54,321 nucleotides of DNA from Clostridia bacterium (GCA_017543905.1 JAFYFC010000021.1:1-54321); one strand, 5' to 3'; shown: positions 18,863 through 28,249, numbered from the stretch's first letter. Made by a program: numbers and translations. Notes: generated from the sequence alone by a model not told the origin.

Positions 18863-18871
18863 ATTATATCA
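18863..18871 (-). promoter_or_regulatory. Extended -10 promoter of gyrB
   Basis: TGA followed by TATAAT on the minus strand, about 35 bases before the gyrB ATG. There is no good -35 at 17 bp, so the extended -10 element is probably what sets strength. Confidence 0.6.
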
Positions 18872-18927
18872 CAAATTGAGCGTATTTTCCGTTTAGCTGA
18901 TGTTATTATTTATACCTGTTTTTACGC

Positions 18928-18956
18928 TTGATTGACGCGCGTAAAAATGCTATACT
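18928..18956 (+). promoter_or_regulatory. Promoter of the pseudouridine synthase run
   Basis: TTGATT (18928-18933), a 17-bp spacer, and TATACT (18951-18956) preceded by TGC (extended -10). It diverges from the gyrB promoter and lies 24 bases before the start codon of the next gene, so the leader is very short. Confidence 0.75.
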
Positions 18957-18980
18957 GTAATGGAAAGGAAGGAGTCGCTC

Positions 18981-19706
18981 ATGAGGCTGGACAAGGCGGT
19001 AACCTATGCGCGTCTGAGCCGTTCGGAGGCCGGAAAGGCGATCCGGCAGGGACGCGTGCGCGTGAACGGAAGCGCTGTCACGAACGCTGGACGCGCGGTC
19101 GCGCCGGAAGACGAGATAACGCTGGACGGCGCGCGCGTGGCGATTAAGCTGCATACGCATTATATGCTCAATAAGCCTGCGGGCGTGATAACCGCTACGC
19201 AGGACGCGCGCGGCGAGCGCACGGTGCTCGATCTGATAGCTCCCGCCGACCGCATAAAGGGGCTGGGCCCCGCGGGCAGGCTGGACAAGGACGTGACCGG
19301 GCTTGTGATACTCACGAGCGACGGTCAGCTCGCGCACAGACTCATATCGCCCGCGCGCGGCATAAGCAAGGAGTATACCGCATACGTCGCGGGCGTGCCG
19401 GACGAAAGCGACATAAACGCGTTCGGAGAGGGGCTTGAGCTGGGAGATTTCAGGGCCAGGCCGGCTCATCTGCGCCTGATAAGCGCGGGAGGCGGGAACG
19501 CGCTGTGCCGTATCGAGGTGACGGAGGGCAAATACCACGAGGTCAAGCGCATGTTTGAAAAGACGGGGCATCCTGTGCTTGCGCTTTCAAGGCGGCGGAT
19601 AGCGGGACTCACGCTGGACGAAACGCTGCCGCAGGGCGCGTACAGGCAGCTTACCGACGACGAGGAGGCGCTGCTCTACGCAGCGGCGGGGATGGAAACG
19701 CCATGA
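18981..19706 (+). CDS. RsuA-family rRNA pseudouridine synthase
   Basis: This 241-residue RsuA/RluB/E/F family enzyme isomerizes a uridine in rRNA. An N-terminal S4 RNA-binding domain (about 1-60: RLDKAVTYARLSRSEAGKAI) is followed by the catalytic domain with GRLDKDVTGLVILT, whose aspartate is the nucleophile, and KYHEVKRMF near 190. ATG at 18981 chosen because AAGGAG lies seven bases upstream; an in-frame ATG at 18960 has no ribosome site. Its stop overlaps the start of the methyltransferase gene (ATGA), so it is the first of four tightly packed genes. Confidence 0.95.
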   Translation: MRLDKAVTYARLSRSEAGKAIRQGRVRVNGSAVTNAGRAVAPEDEITLDGARVAIKLHTHYMLNKPAGVITATQDARGERTVLDLIAPADRIKGLGPAGRLDKDVTGLVILTSDGQLAHRLISPARGISKEYTAYVAGVPDESDINAFGEGLELGDFRARPAHLRLISAGGGNALCRIEVTEGKYHEVKRMFEKTGHPVLALSRRRIAGLTLDETLPQGAYRQLTDDEEALLYAAAGMETP

Positions 19707-20299
19707 ACGAGCATTATTATACGTCTGCGCCGGAAAGCCAGTCGCGCCGCAGGAGCTTTACGGCAGATTTCCGGGGCGAAGCATACACCTTCATCTACGA
19801 CAACGGCGTGTTTTCGAAGGGCGAAATAGACGAAGGAACGGCGCTGCTCATAAGCTCGGCGCAGGATATACACGGCAGGGTGCTGGACCTCGGCTGCGGC
19901 TGGGGCCCCGTGGGGGTGATACTCGCGCGGACGAACCCGCAGGCGTCGGTGCTTATGACCGACATAAACGAACGCGCCGTCGCGCTTGCCGAGGAAAACG
20001 CGCGCATAAACGGCGCGGAAAACGCTCGCGCGCTGCTCTCGGACGGCTTTCAGAATATAAGCGGAGAGTTCGACGCGATACTCACCAACCCGCCCATACG
20101 CGCCGGAAAGCAGGTAATATACCGCCTGTTCGACGAAGCGCTCGCGCATCTCGCGCCCGAAGGAAGGCTGTATATAGTCATCCGCAGGCAGCAGGGCGCC
20201 GAGAGCGCGCTTAAGTATCTGCAGAAGGCGAACGCGCGGGTAGTAAATAAAAAGAAGGGCTTTATGATTATTGTGTGCGGAGGACAGAAAGATGATTAA
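19703..20299 (+). CDS. RsmC-like class I SAM-dependent methyltransferase
   Basis: This 198-residue protein resembles RsmC/RlmG-type guanine-N2 methyltransferases of rRNA and covers only their catalytic half, as is usual in Bacillota. Motif I is VLDLGCGWGPVG (61-72), the acidic loop is MTDIN (85-89), and the N2-amino-guanine catalytic motif is NPPIR (129-133). The N-terminus has the family element FSKGEIDEGT. The target base is not proven. Start and stop overlap both neighbours (4 and 8 bases), consistent with coupled translation and a shared RNA-modification theme with the preceding synthase. Confidence 0.92.
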   Translation: MNEHYYTSAPESQSRRRSFTADFRGEAYTFIYDNGVFSKGEIDEGTALLISSAQDIHGRVLDLGCGWGPVGVILARTNPQASVLMTDINERAVALAEENARINGAENARALLSDGFQNISGEFDAILTNPPIRAGKQVIYRLFDEALAHLAPEGRLYIVIRRQQGAESALKYLQKANARVVNKKKGFMIIVCGGQKDD

Positions 20300-21371
20300 G
20301 CCGCATCTTGAAAAGGTTCTGAAAAATATGAATTCGGCGGGACTTGCGCAGCTTTTGGTGTGCGCGCCGATGAGCGTTATGTACCTGACGGGCTGCCGCG
20401 TATCGCCCGGCGAAAGGCTGCTCGCGCTGATAATCGAAGCAAGCGGCGAAGTTAAGCTCGTTTCGAACAAGCTCTTCGCGCTTACGCAGACGGAGGGCTG
20501 CGAGCTTATAGAATACGCGGATACCGACGATACCGCGCAGGTGCTGTCGGAATGCGTAAAAGACGGCGTTCTGGGCGTGGATAAGGAGTTTAAATGCGGC
20601 TTCGCTCTGCCGCTGCTTGAAAAACGCAGGGGACTTCGGCTGACTGTCGGCTCGCTGTGCGTGGACAGAGCGCGCATGATAAAAAGCCCCGAGGAAATAG
20701 ACAAAATGCGCCTGAGCTCCCGCAAAAACGATTTTGTGCTCAGGCAGACCTATTCCGCCGTAAAGACGGGCGTTACGGAGCGCGAGGTCGCGGACGCTTA
20801 CAGGGCGAACCTGAAAACTGCGGGCGCGCAGTGCGAAAGCTTTGAATCGCTCATCTGCTTCGGCGCGAACTGCGCCGAGCCGCACCATGAGACCGACGAT
20901 ACAGTGCTTGCTCCCGGCGACAGCGTGATACTGGACGTGGGGCTGCTGCTGGACGGCTACTGCTCCGATATGACGCGCACGCTGTTTTTCGGTACGCCGA
21001 CAGACGAGCAGAAGCGTATATACGAGCTCGTGCGGCGCGCGAACGCGGCCGGCCGCGCGGCGGTGCGCCCGGGCGTGCCGCTTAAAGAGGTGGACGCGGC
21101 GGCGCGCAGGGTGATAGAGGAGGCCGGCTACGGCAAATACTTCATTCACCGCACGGGCCACAACATAGGCACGGAGGTGCACGAATATCCCGACGTTTCC
21201 GCGTCGAGCACGGAGGTATGCACGCCGGGCATGGTGTTCTCGGTAGAGCCGGGCATATACCTGCCCGGGAAAACCGGCGTAAGGACAGAGGACTTGGTCG
21301 CGGTGACCGAGGACGGCAGCGAAACGCTGAACACTCTGCCGCGTGAGCTTATATGTTTGCAGGCAGACTGA
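20292..21371 (+). CDS. Aminopeptidase P family (Xaa-Pro) metallopeptidase
   Basis: This 359-residue M24B peptidase should remove N-terminal residues preceding proline in the cytosol. The N-terminal creatinase-like domain spans about 1-125. The pita-bread catalytic domain carries the metal ligands in ILDVGLLLDGYCSDMTRT, HRTGHNIGTEVHE, SVEPG and GVRTED. ATG at 20292 has GGAGG upstream; a TTG 21 bases earlier is less likely. It overlaps the methyltransferase by 8 bases. Both metal-binding aspartates are present, so it should be active. Confidence 0.95.
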   Translation: MIKPHLEKVLKNMNSAGLAQLLVCAPMSVMYLTGCRVSPGERLLALIIEASGEVKLVSNKLFALTQTEGCELIEYADTDDTAQVLSECVKDGVLGVDKEFKCGFALPLLEKRRGLRLTVGSLCVDRARMIKSPEEIDKMRLSSRKNDFVLRQTYSAVKTGVTEREVADAYRANLKTAGAQCESFESLICFGANCAEPHHETDDTVLAPGDSVILDVGLLLDGYCSDMTRTLFFGTPTDEQKRIYELVRRANAAGRAAVRPGVPLKEVDAAARRVIEEAGYGKYFIHRTGHNIGTEVHEYPDVSASSTEVCTPGMVFSVEPGIYLPGKTGVRTEDLVAVTEDGSETLNTLPRELICLQAD

Positions 21372-24300
21372 GTGACCGGGGAGAGTATATACACTGAGAT
21401 GGCGAGGGAAAGCTTTACATACGAATCGATCCGCCGTCTGGCGGGGGACGACGCCTACGTGCGCGGTATCGAAATGTATTTGCGCGGTCAGGTCGGAACG
21501 GTCAGCGCAAGGCACGTGAACTTTTACGAAAGGCGTCTGAAGGGAACGGTGACGGACGGCGCCGTTTACACCGTACAGGCAGCGCTCAGACCGCACGACG
21601 ACGAAACTGACTACATGCTGTGCAGCTGCTGCGGCTGCACAGGCGGCAGGCTCTGTGCGCACGCGGTTGCGCTGGCGGTAAAGTATATCGATACCGAGCT
21701 TGGCATACCGCTGCAGGACGGGGGCACGATACGGCTTCTTAAAAGCTACGACGCCGAACAGCCGCGCCGTGAGAGCGCGCCGGTTACGCTTACGCCCCTG
21801 CTTTCCATGGAGGGCGGCGCGCCGTCCGCCGCGTTCAAGATAGGACGCGAGCGGGGATATATAATAAAAGGGGTGCTTACGTTCGCCGAGAATATGAGAC
21901 GGGGCATTCCGCAGCGTTACGGCGACAAATTCAGCTTCAGTCACGACATCGACGCCTTCGACGAGCGCAGCCGCCGTATCTGCGTAATGATAATGCGTTA
22001 CGCGGACGGCATGAAGGCGCTTATAGGCAGCAAGAGGTGGAGCATACAGGAAACCTTCGGCGACGTGCGCGATATGCCGCTGAGCGGAGAGAGCTTCGAT
22101 TTGCTGTTCGAGCTGTACAAAGGCGAGCGTCTGCCCAGACGCGAGGGCTCGTTTTGGACGCTCACAGACAGAGACCCGACCCTTGAGCTTAACGCGAAGG
22201 GCACCGCGGGCAGGCTGATTTTGACCGGCGGAAGCACCGGCTACAGTCTGTACGAAACCGGCGCGCATCATTACGCTTACGACGAAAATACGATATACAG
22301 GCTCACAGAGAGCTTTGCGCGGGATACCTCAGGGCTGCTGAGTTCGGGTATAAACGGCAAGGGGCTGGTGCTGTCGGGCGCGGAGGCGAAGCGCTTTTGC
22401 ATGACTGTGCTGCCCCGCGTGTACGGGTATCTGGACGGGGACGCCTCATACGGGCTGCAGGAGCTTAAGCCGTTCATGCCGGAGGAGCTCGAGGTAAGGT
22501 ATCTGCTGGATATGCCGGAGCGGGGCAGACTGACCGCGCAGCCGAACTTCACCTACGGCGAAAGCTACGTGGAGCCCGGCTCCGGAGAGGAAATGTACCC
22601 GGACATACGCAGAAATTTCATACAGGAAAAGCAGGCGCTAAAAGCGCTCGAGGAGTATTTCGAGCCCCCGCGGGCGGGAGACATTGTTTATACACTCACG
22701 GACGAAAACAGAATGTTCGACCTGCTCACAAGCGGCACCGAGAAGCTTGCGAAATACGGCGGCGTATTCGTAAGCAACCGCCTCAAAAGCCTTACGAGCC
22801 GCCGCGCGCCGCGTCCGACCGTAAGGGCGGGCGTATCGAACGGAATGCTGGAATTAAAGCTCGACACGGACGAGTTCCCGCGCGAGGAGCTGGAAGCGCT
22901 TATGCGCTGCGTGCGCGAAAAGCGCAGGTACTACCGCCTGAAGGACGGCAGCTTTCTCGACATCGCGGACGGCAGATTTTCGGATTTCACGCGCACGCTG
23001 GACAGCCTGAACATAGACGTGCGCAGCATGGCGGAAAAAGGCGCGGTCGTGCCGCTGTACAAGGCGCTGTTCACGGACGAGGCGCTCCGAAGCGACAGAG
23101 GCGTACAGCTTGAGAAGGACGCGGAATACAAGCGTCTCCTGCGCGATTTCAAAACCGTGGAGGACGGGGATTTTCCCGTGCCGGAGCCGCTGGACAAGGT
23201 GCTGCGCGAATACCAGAAAACAGGCTATATGTGGCTGAGGACCATAGACAAATACGCCTTCGGCGGCATACTCGCAGACGATATGGGCCTTGGAAAGACG
23301 CTGCAGGTGCTGGCGCTGCTGCTTGCGATACGTCGCGAAGGCGCCGCCGGACCCGCGCTCATCGTCTGTCCCGCGAGCGTGATTATCTCCTGGGGAGACG
23401 AGATACAAAAATGGACGCCGGATCTGAAAAGCTGCCTGCTTGCGGGCGGCGCGTCCGAACGCGCGCTGACAATAAAAAAAGCGGAGGAATTCGACATACT
23501 GGTCACCTCCTACGATTCGTTCCGCAACGACGCGGAGCTGCACGCGGAAAACTATTACCGCGTCTGCGTGCTGGACGAGGCGCAGTACATAAAAAACCGC
23601 GACACCAAGATAAACCGCTGCGTGCGCCGCATACGCGCCCGAACGCGCCTCGCGCTCACGGGCACGCCGATAGAAAACCGGCTGAGCGAGCTGTGGAGCA
23701 TATTCGAGTTCCTCATGCCCGGCTATCTAGGCTCTTACGCCGCCTTCAGGGAAAAATACGAATCGCCTATCGCCGAAAACGAAGACAAAACGGCCAAATC
23801 CACGCTTTCGAAGCTCGTGCGCCCGTTTATACTAAGGCGCATGAAAACGGACGTTCTGTCCGAGCTTCCGCCCAAAACAGAGACGAACTGCTACATACAG
23901 ATGGACAGCGAGCAGCGCAGGCTGTATCTCGCCTACGCAAACGAGGTCAGGCAGCGCATGGAGTCGAGCGCGCCGCAGGACAAGCTGCTGATACTCTCCA
24001 TGCTCACGCGCTTAAGGCAGATCTGCTGTGATCCCGCGCTGGTGTACGAGGGCTACGAGGACGCGAGCTGCAAGACGGACGAGTGCGTGCGCATGGTGCA
24101 GGAATTGATCGAGAACGGGCACAGGGTGCTGCTGTTTTCGCAGTTCACCACTATGCTGTCGCGTCTGGAGGCGCGCCTGAGCGCGCTGGGCATAGCTTCC
24201 TTCACGCTGCGCGGAGATACGCCGCTGGACGAGCGCGCGCGGCTGGTAAAGGCGTTTAACGCCGGCCAGGGCAGCGTATTTCTGATCTCGCTCAAGGCGG

Positions 24301-24575
24301 GCGGAACCGGACTTAACCTTATCGGCGCCGACACGGTCATACACTACGACCCGTGGTGGAACATCGCCGCCCAGAATCAGGCTACCGACCGCTGCTACCG
24401 CATAGGGCAGATGCGCGCCGTGCAGGTGTATAAGCTGATCGCCTCCGACACCATAGAGGAAAACATAGTAAGGCTGCAGTATAAAAAGCTGGAGCTTGCC
24501 AGCGTAGTAAGCGAAAACGCGGACGGCAGCCTTATGAACATGACGAAGGAAGAACTGATGGAGCTGCTCAGATAA
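21372..24575 (+). CDS. SNF2-family DEAD/H helicase with SWIM zinc finger
   Basis: This 1067-residue bacterial SNF2 ATPase probably remodels protein-DNA contacts. A SWIM zinc finger lies near residues 84-100 (CSCCGC...CAH). A large middle region (about 100-590) is typical of SWIM/SNF2_assoc proteins. Helicase motifs then follow: Walker A DDMGLGKT near 637, DEAQ near 735, LTGTPIEN near 765, and the C-terminal lobe with LKAGGTGLNL and QATDRCYRIGQ. The GTG at 21372 directly follows the previous stop; an ATG at 21399 with a GGGGAG upstream is an alternative start nine residues shorter. Function is inferred from family only. Confidence 0.95.
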   Translation: MTGESIYTEMARESFTYESIRRLAGDDAYVRGIEMYLRGQVGTVSARHVNFYERRLKGTVTDGAVYTVQAALRPHDDETDYMLCSCCGCTGGRLCAHAVALAVKYIDTELGIPLQDGGTIRLLKSYDAEQPRRESAPVTLTPLLSMEGGAPSAAFKIGRERGYIIKGVLTFAENMRRGIPQRYGDKFSFSHDIDAFDERSRRICVMIMRYADGMKALIGSKRWSIQETFGDVRDMPLSGESFDLLFELYKGERLPRREGSFWTLTDRDPTLELNAKGTAGRLILTGGSTGYSLYETGAHHYAYDENTIYRLTESFARDTSGLLSSGINGKGLVLSGAEAKRFCMTVLPRVYGYLDGDASYGLQELKPFMPEELEVRYLLDMPERGRLTAQPNFTYGESYVEPGSGEEMYPDIRRNFIQEKQALKALEEYFEPPRAGDIVYTLTDENRMFDLLTSGTEKLAKYGGVFVSNRLKSLTSRRAPRPTVRAGVSNGMLELKLDTDEFPREELEALMRCVREKRRYYRLKDGSFLDIADGRFSDFTRTLDSLNIDVRSMAEKGAVVPLYKALFTDEALRSDRGVQLEKDAEYKRLLRDFKTVEDGDFPVPEPLDKVLREYQKTGYMWLRTIDKYAFGGILADDMGLGKTLQVLALLLAIRREGAAGPALIVCPASVIISWGDEIQKWTPDLKSCLLAGGASERALTIKKAEEFDILVTSYDSFRNDAELHAENYYRVCVLDEAQYIKNRDTKINRCVRRIRARTRLALTGTPIENRLSELWSIFEFLMPGYLGSYAAFREKYESPIAENEDKTAKSTLSKLVRPFILRRMKTDVLSELPPKTETNCYIQMDSEQRRLYLAYANEVRQRMESSAPQDKLLILSMLTRLRQICCDPALVYEGYEDASCKTDECVRMVQELIENGHRVLLFSQFTTMLSRLEARLSALGIASFTLRGDTPLDERARLVKAFNAGQGSVFLISLKAGGTGLNLIGADTVIHYDPWWNIAAQNQATDRCYRIGQMRAVQVYKLIASDTIEENIVRLQYKKLELASVVSENADGSLMNMTKEELMELLR

Positions 24576-24592
24576 GCTGAGCAGAATATGTG

Positions 24593-24622
24593 TATGGAGC
24601 CCGCGTGCGGGCTCCATATTAA
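24593..24622 (+). terminator. Intrinsic terminator after the SNF2 gene
   Basis: Perfect inverted repeat TATGGAGCCCGC/GCGGGCTCCATA (24593-24604 with 24607-24618) followed by a TTAATTAT stretch, 17 bases after the stop codon. It closes the four-gene run. Confidence 0.75.
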
Positions 24623-24684
24623 TTATGCGTAAAAACCGCAAATATTCCTTTCCGGCTGTATCAATATGTGCGGGAGGTGAGAAA

Positions 24685-25206
24685 GTGGAGGATTGTTGCG
24701 AAAACTCCATACAAAACGAAAGTGAGCGCGCGCTGAAACGCATGGCGGAAATGTATCGAACGCCTCTTACGCGCATGTGCTGCGTATGGCTGAAGGATGC
24801 GGATCTGGCGGAGGACGCTGCGCAGGAAACGTTTCTGCGCGCTTACAGAGCGTACGCTTCTTTTCGTGGCGAGTGCAGCGAAAAAACATGGCTTATGAAA
24901 ATTGCCGTGAACGTATGCCGCAATATGAAGCGCTCATTCTGGGCGCGGCATGTGGACAACAGCGTCGAAATTGAAAAGCTGCCGCTTGCGTCTGCTCCGC
25001 CGGAGCCCCGGGACGGTATGCTGCTGCGCTCTGTATTAAGGCTCGGTACGCATGAAAGGGAAGTGATACTGCTGTACTATTATCAGGACATGAAGCTTGA
25101 GGAAATAGCAGCGTCGCTTGACGCGTCTGTTTCCGCGGTTTCAAGACGGCTGAAGAAAGCGCGCGCAAAGCTGCTTGACGCGCTTGAAGAGGAGGAGAGG
25201 GTATGA
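24685..25206 (+). CDS. ECF-type RNA polymerase sigma factor
   Basis: This 173-residue sigma-70 family factor has two main domains. Region 2 contains DLAEDAAQETFLRAYRAYASFRG; region 4 contains EREVILLYYYQDMKLEEIAASLD followed by the recognition helix SAVSRRLKKARAKL. The GTG at 24685 is chosen because GGGAGGTGA ends four bases before it; the frame is open further upstream without a ribosome site. Its TGA overlaps the ATG of the next gene, as for a sigma factor and its membrane regulator. No matching ECF promoter could be called in the 60 bases upstream. Confidence 0.93.
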   Translation: MEDCCENSIQNESERALKRMAEMYRTPLTRMCCVWLKDADLAEDAAQETFLRAYRAYASFRGECSEKTWLMKIAVNVCRNMKRSFWARHVDNSVEIEKLPLASAPPEPRDGMLLRSVLRLGTHEREVILLYYYQDMKLEEIAASLDASVSAVSRRLKKARAKLLDALEEEERV

Positions 25207-26507
25207 AAGAGGCGGAACTCAGAAGCAGAATACATCATGCGCTCGATTCAGCTTTGTCGGCCATCGGTACGTCGTCTGATAAGCCGTTTGAAATGAACGA
25301 GGGCAAAGACAAGGAGGAAATGGTTATGAACAAAAAGAAAACGCTGCTTGTGCTTGTCGCGGCGATTATAGCCGTATTGATTGCCGCGGTAGCCTTCGCG
25401 TCGGTTATAAGCGGCCGTAAACTTACGGATTTGTTTACACGCGCGACCGATCTGATACCTGAACAGGAGGCGGAAACTGCAGTGAGCGCAAACCTTGGCA
25501 GCGTGCAGTCGGAAACTGTACGTCTGACGGTGCTTGAGGCGGCATGGGACGGCCGGACTGTGCGCGCGCTTGTGCAGCTGGAGGCACTGGACAGCGAGCA
25601 TTGTCTGGTTACGGTGGAGAACGAAGGAGAACCAGAGTACGAGTATATGAACGCTTCGGAGGGCGAGACTGTGGCGGAATATGCCGCGCGCACCGGAAAA
25701 CAGCTTGTGAGCGCGGGCTTTGTCGGGCTTGAGTTTCCGTATATGACGGGAAGCTCGGGCACATACGCGTCAGTGCGGGACGGAGAAAAGCTGCTGATTT
25801 ACTGCGAAGAAACGCCGTCGGAGGATGAGCTTGCTCAAGACGATGCGGGCATCGGGCTGTCAGCGTATATGGATGACTCCGTCGCCGCTTACTCAGTAAG
25901 CTTCACGCTTGAGAGGACGCAAACGCTTGAAATCAGTTACGCAATCGATATGCCGCAGGACGCTTACTTAACCGTTGCGGGCGTAACGGCCATGCACACG
26001 CCGTTTGCGGACTATCTGACAATTCAGTACTCAGATGCTGAGATACTGCGCCGGGAGCTTGAAGCGCTCTTTGAGGCGGACGTGACGTATTACGCTACGG
26101 AACACGGCGTCTGGGCGCACACGGCGCCGGACTGCAGCGGTATGGCAGGAGCGAAGCGCCTAAGCGCGGAGGAAGCGGTTGCGGCGGGCAAAAAGCTGTG
26201 TCCGGTCTGCGGCGGAAAGGCCGGTTCAGATACAATACTCTGCGGTTTCTGTGTGAAAAGCACTGAAAGCGGCAAATTCTCTCTGGTTTTTGACGGTACG
26301 TTTGCGGCAGCGAACGGCAAAGACGTAATAGTGCGCGCAGCGTCAAACGACCGATCGGCTTACGCAGTGAAAGCGGTTACATTTATTCTCCAGAGCGGCA
26401 CGCTTCCGGAAGGCGAGCTGCTGTTCAGCGCGCAGCTGCCCGTGGGATATGAGCAGGGGACAGTAAAGCTGATTCCGCAGATTCCGCAATCAGCAACCAC
26501 CCCGTAA
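25203..26507 (+). CDS. Membrane-anchored sigma partner with extracytoplasmic Cys/His motif
   Basis: This 434-residue single-pass protein is coupled to the sigma gene by an ATGA overlap and is probably its anti-sigma factor (inferred from position and topology). The cytoplasmic part is short (about 46 residues), followed by a membrane segment at 47-69 and a large outer domain. The outer domain has a DUF4179-like beta-rich part. It ends with a metal-knuckle-like motif: WAHTAPDCSGM (H306, C311), CPVCGG (C333, C336) and CGFC (C347, C350). The HxxPDCSGM...CPVC arrangement recurs in secreted clostridial proteins. No canonical zinc-anti-sigma HxxxCxxC motif is seen in the cytoplasmic part. Confidence 0.72.
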   Translation: MKEAELRSRIHHALDSALSAIGTSSDKPFEMNEGKDKEEMVMNKKKTLLVLVAAIIAVLIAAVAFASVISGRKLTDLFTRATDLIPEQEAETAVSANLGSVQSETVRLTVLEAAWDGRTVRALVQLEALDSEHCLVTVENEGEPEYEYMNASEGETVAEYAARTGKQLVSAGFVGLEFPYMTGSSGTYASVRDGEKLLIYCEETPSEDELAQDDAGIGLSAYMDDSVAAYSVSFTLERTQTLEISYAIDMPQDAYLTVAGVTAMHTPFADYLTIQYSDAEILRRELEALFEADVTYYATEHGVWAHTAPDCSGMAGAKRLSAEEAVAAGKKLCPVCGGKAGSDTILCGFCVKSTESGKFSLVFDGTFAAANGKDVIVRAASNDRSAYAVKAVTFILQSGTLPEGELLFSAQLPVGYEQGTVKLIPQIPQSATTP

Positions 26508-26536
26508 TCGGCATACGTTTATTTCCAGAATAAACA

Positions 26537-26564
26537 CCGCCGCGGCGTCCTGACACCGCGGCGG
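26537..26564. terminator. Bidirectional terminator between convergent genes
   Basis: Inverted repeat CCGCCGCGG/CCGCGGCGG (26537-26545 with 26556-26564) between the stop codons at 26507 and 26586. The minus strand continues TGTTTATT and the plus strand GATTTG, so it favours the minus-strand DUF4272 transcript. Confidence 0.65.
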
Positions 26565-26585
26565 GATTTGTATACGGGGCCTGAG

Positions 26586-28073
26586 TTATGTCATCGGAAT
26601 TATGCTGTCCCAGTCCGATATGCTGTTTACCGTAAGCAGCCAGTTGAGCGCGTAATGGCGTTCGTACACTATATCCGGGTCCAGACCGGTTTCCGCGAGC
26701 TCCTTGAGCGTCGAGCGCACACAGAACGAATGCAGCCGCGCGGTCAGGTCGTACGCGTCGGCAAGCTCGGCGGCGCTGCGCGGCCGCGCGGCGAGCTCAA
26801 GCGAGCGCAGCGTCGAATCGCGCATGATCTCGTTAAGTCTCGCAAGCTCCGCGGGCTTGTCGGGCCAGGGCAGCTCGTACAGTCCCAGCGCCCACAACAG
26901 CACCGCGCAGGATTCGCTCCTCATCAAAAACACCGCGTGCTTTTCGCGTACCGGATCGTCCGCGTAGGCCTTTTCCTTCGGCGTAAACGCGTTTGAAACG
27001 GCGTAACGCTCGTTAAAGCGCTTTAGGAGCGCCAGCGACCACGTGCGCGGGGAAGCGGTTTCGCGCGGGGAGGTATACGCCTTCGCGGTAAGCGCTGTGT
27101 ACAAAAGCGCGGCCGCGCGGGAGATCACGTCCTCGCTGCGGCGGGGAACCAGCAGGCTTTCGTTTATCTCGTCGCTGATGGCGCAGCTTGCGCTTATGCC
27201 GTGCGCGCGCATAAGCTCCTCGCTGCGGCGTCTGCGCGCGGAGAAGGCGTCGCTTCCGTCTTCCTCGGCTGCCTGCTTGGTCTGCTCCGCGTGTCCGGCG
27301 GGCACGAATTCGGCGCATTCGCTTTCTCCCGCAGACGACATGAGCAGCTTTGCGTCCTGTGTATACAAACGGTAGCCGCCGGAGGTATAAAAACCGTTTA
27401 CCGCGCCTGCCAGCTTAGACATGATTTCGCCGAAGGCTGCGTTCGCCGCGCCCTCCGGCGCGCTTAAATTTATTTCGAGGCATACGTTGAATAAGGATAT
27501 CTGCGTGAGCACCGCCTTGAGCAGCTCGCCCTTCGGACACGGAGCGCCCGAAAACACGCGCTGTATATCGCTTTTAAGCGCGTCGACGGCGTCTTGCTCG
27601 TATGCGCACGCGATCTCCGCGCTGACTTCGCCGTCAGCTGTGCAGCTGAAGCTGAGACCGTCCTCGCAGACGCTTCTGAAATGGCCGATAAGCACGGGAC
27701 GTATGTACTCGTTAAGCCTGTCCGGATATTCGAGGCACGCAAACAGCCGCCCGTTCAGGGTCTCCCGCGCCGCCTCGGGCTCTGCCGGAACATCTGCGGG
27801 TTCGTCCGCGGGTCCAGCAGAAGCGTCCTCACAGGCGTCCGCCTCTGCGCTTTCGTCTGCCGCGTCTGCCGTTTCGAAGGGTTCCGCAGGCGGCTCGGAC
27901 GCTGCCTGCACGCTCTCATCTGCAGGCGCTTCGGGCGCGGCGGCTTCGGCCTCAGCCACTGCTTCAGGCTCTGCTGCCGCGTTTTCTTCCTCGGCGATGG
28001 GCGCGTAGGCCTCCTCGGGAGTCATGTGTATCGTATTTTTCCTGCGTCTGAACAGCTTTTTGAATATTCCCAT
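26586..28073 (-). CDS. DUF4272 domain protein with acidic low-complexity linker
   Basis: This 495-residue protein of unknown function has a basic N-terminus (MGIFKKLFRRRKN). Next comes a roughly 90-residue stretch dominated by Ala, Glu, Pro and Asp, probably disordered. A middle domain (about 110-260) is unrecognised. The C-terminal DUF4272 domain (about 275-490) has RSEELMRAHGI, the W-rich segments AVLLWALGLYELPWPDK and HYALNWLL, and a final WDSI. The ATG at 28073 has GGAG seven bases upstream; a start at 28106 lacks one. It is monocistronic and convergent with the sigma-partner gene. A role in the cytosol is assumed because no signal or membrane segment is visible. Confidence 0.78.
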   Translation of the reverse strand: MGIFKKLFRRRKNTIHMTPEEAYAPIAEEENAAAEPEAVAEAEAAAPEAPADESVQAASEPPAEPFETADAADESAEADACEDASAGPADEPADVPAEPEAARETLNGRLFACLEYPDRLNEYIRPVLIGHFRSVCEDGLSFSCTADGEVSAEIACAYEQDAVDALKSDIQRVFSGAPCPKGELLKAVLTQISLFNVCLEINLSAPEGAANAAFGEIMSKLAGAVNGFYTSGGYRLYTQDAKLLMSSAGESECAEFVPAGHAEQTKQAAEEDGSDAFSARRRRSEELMRAHGISASCAISDEINESLLVPRRSEDVISRAAALLYTALTAKAYTSPRETASPRTWSLALLKRFNERYAVSNAFTPKEKAYADDPVREKHAVFLMRSESCAVLLWALGLYELPWPDKPAELARLNEIMRDSTLRSLELAARPRSAAELADAYDLTARLHSFCVRSTLKELAETGLDPDIVYERHYALNWLLTVNSISDWDSIIPMT

Positions 28074-28149
28074 ACGTTTCTCCGCAATATGCTTATATTT
28101 GCTCAATTTGCTTGAATTGTATCATATTTCGGCGTGGATTGCAATACCG

Positions 28150-28165
28150 CGGCAAAGCTTTGCCG
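28150..28165. other. Perfect 16-bp palindrome upstream of infC promoter
   Basis: CGGCAAAGCTTTGCCG is a perfect palindrome in the 326-base gap 28074-28399, about 50 bases upstream of the infC -35 box and 77 bases from the DUF4272 start. It could be a protein-binding site or a small hairpin. The rest of the gap holds the infC promoter and leader. Confidence 0.35.
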
Positions 28166-28214
28166 GAAAAGACGGCGCGCGTGTGTGAATTTTTGTTAAA
28201 CCTTCCGCGCGCTA

Positions 28215-28243
28215 TTGACAAAGCCGCCCCGCAGTGGTATCAT
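28215..28243 (+). promoter_or_regulatory. Sigma-A promoter of infC-rpmI-rplT
   Basis: TTGACA (28215-28220), a 17-bp spacer, and TATCAT (28238-28243). Transcription would start near 28250, giving a leader of about 150 bases before infC. Confidence 0.9.
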
Positions 28244-28249
28244 TTCACA

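Noticed and set aside
20268..22271. 667-codon open frame on the minus strand
   Set aside because: Antisense to aminopeptidase P and the SNF2 gene, with low-complexity Arg/Ala/His composition and no family resemblance.
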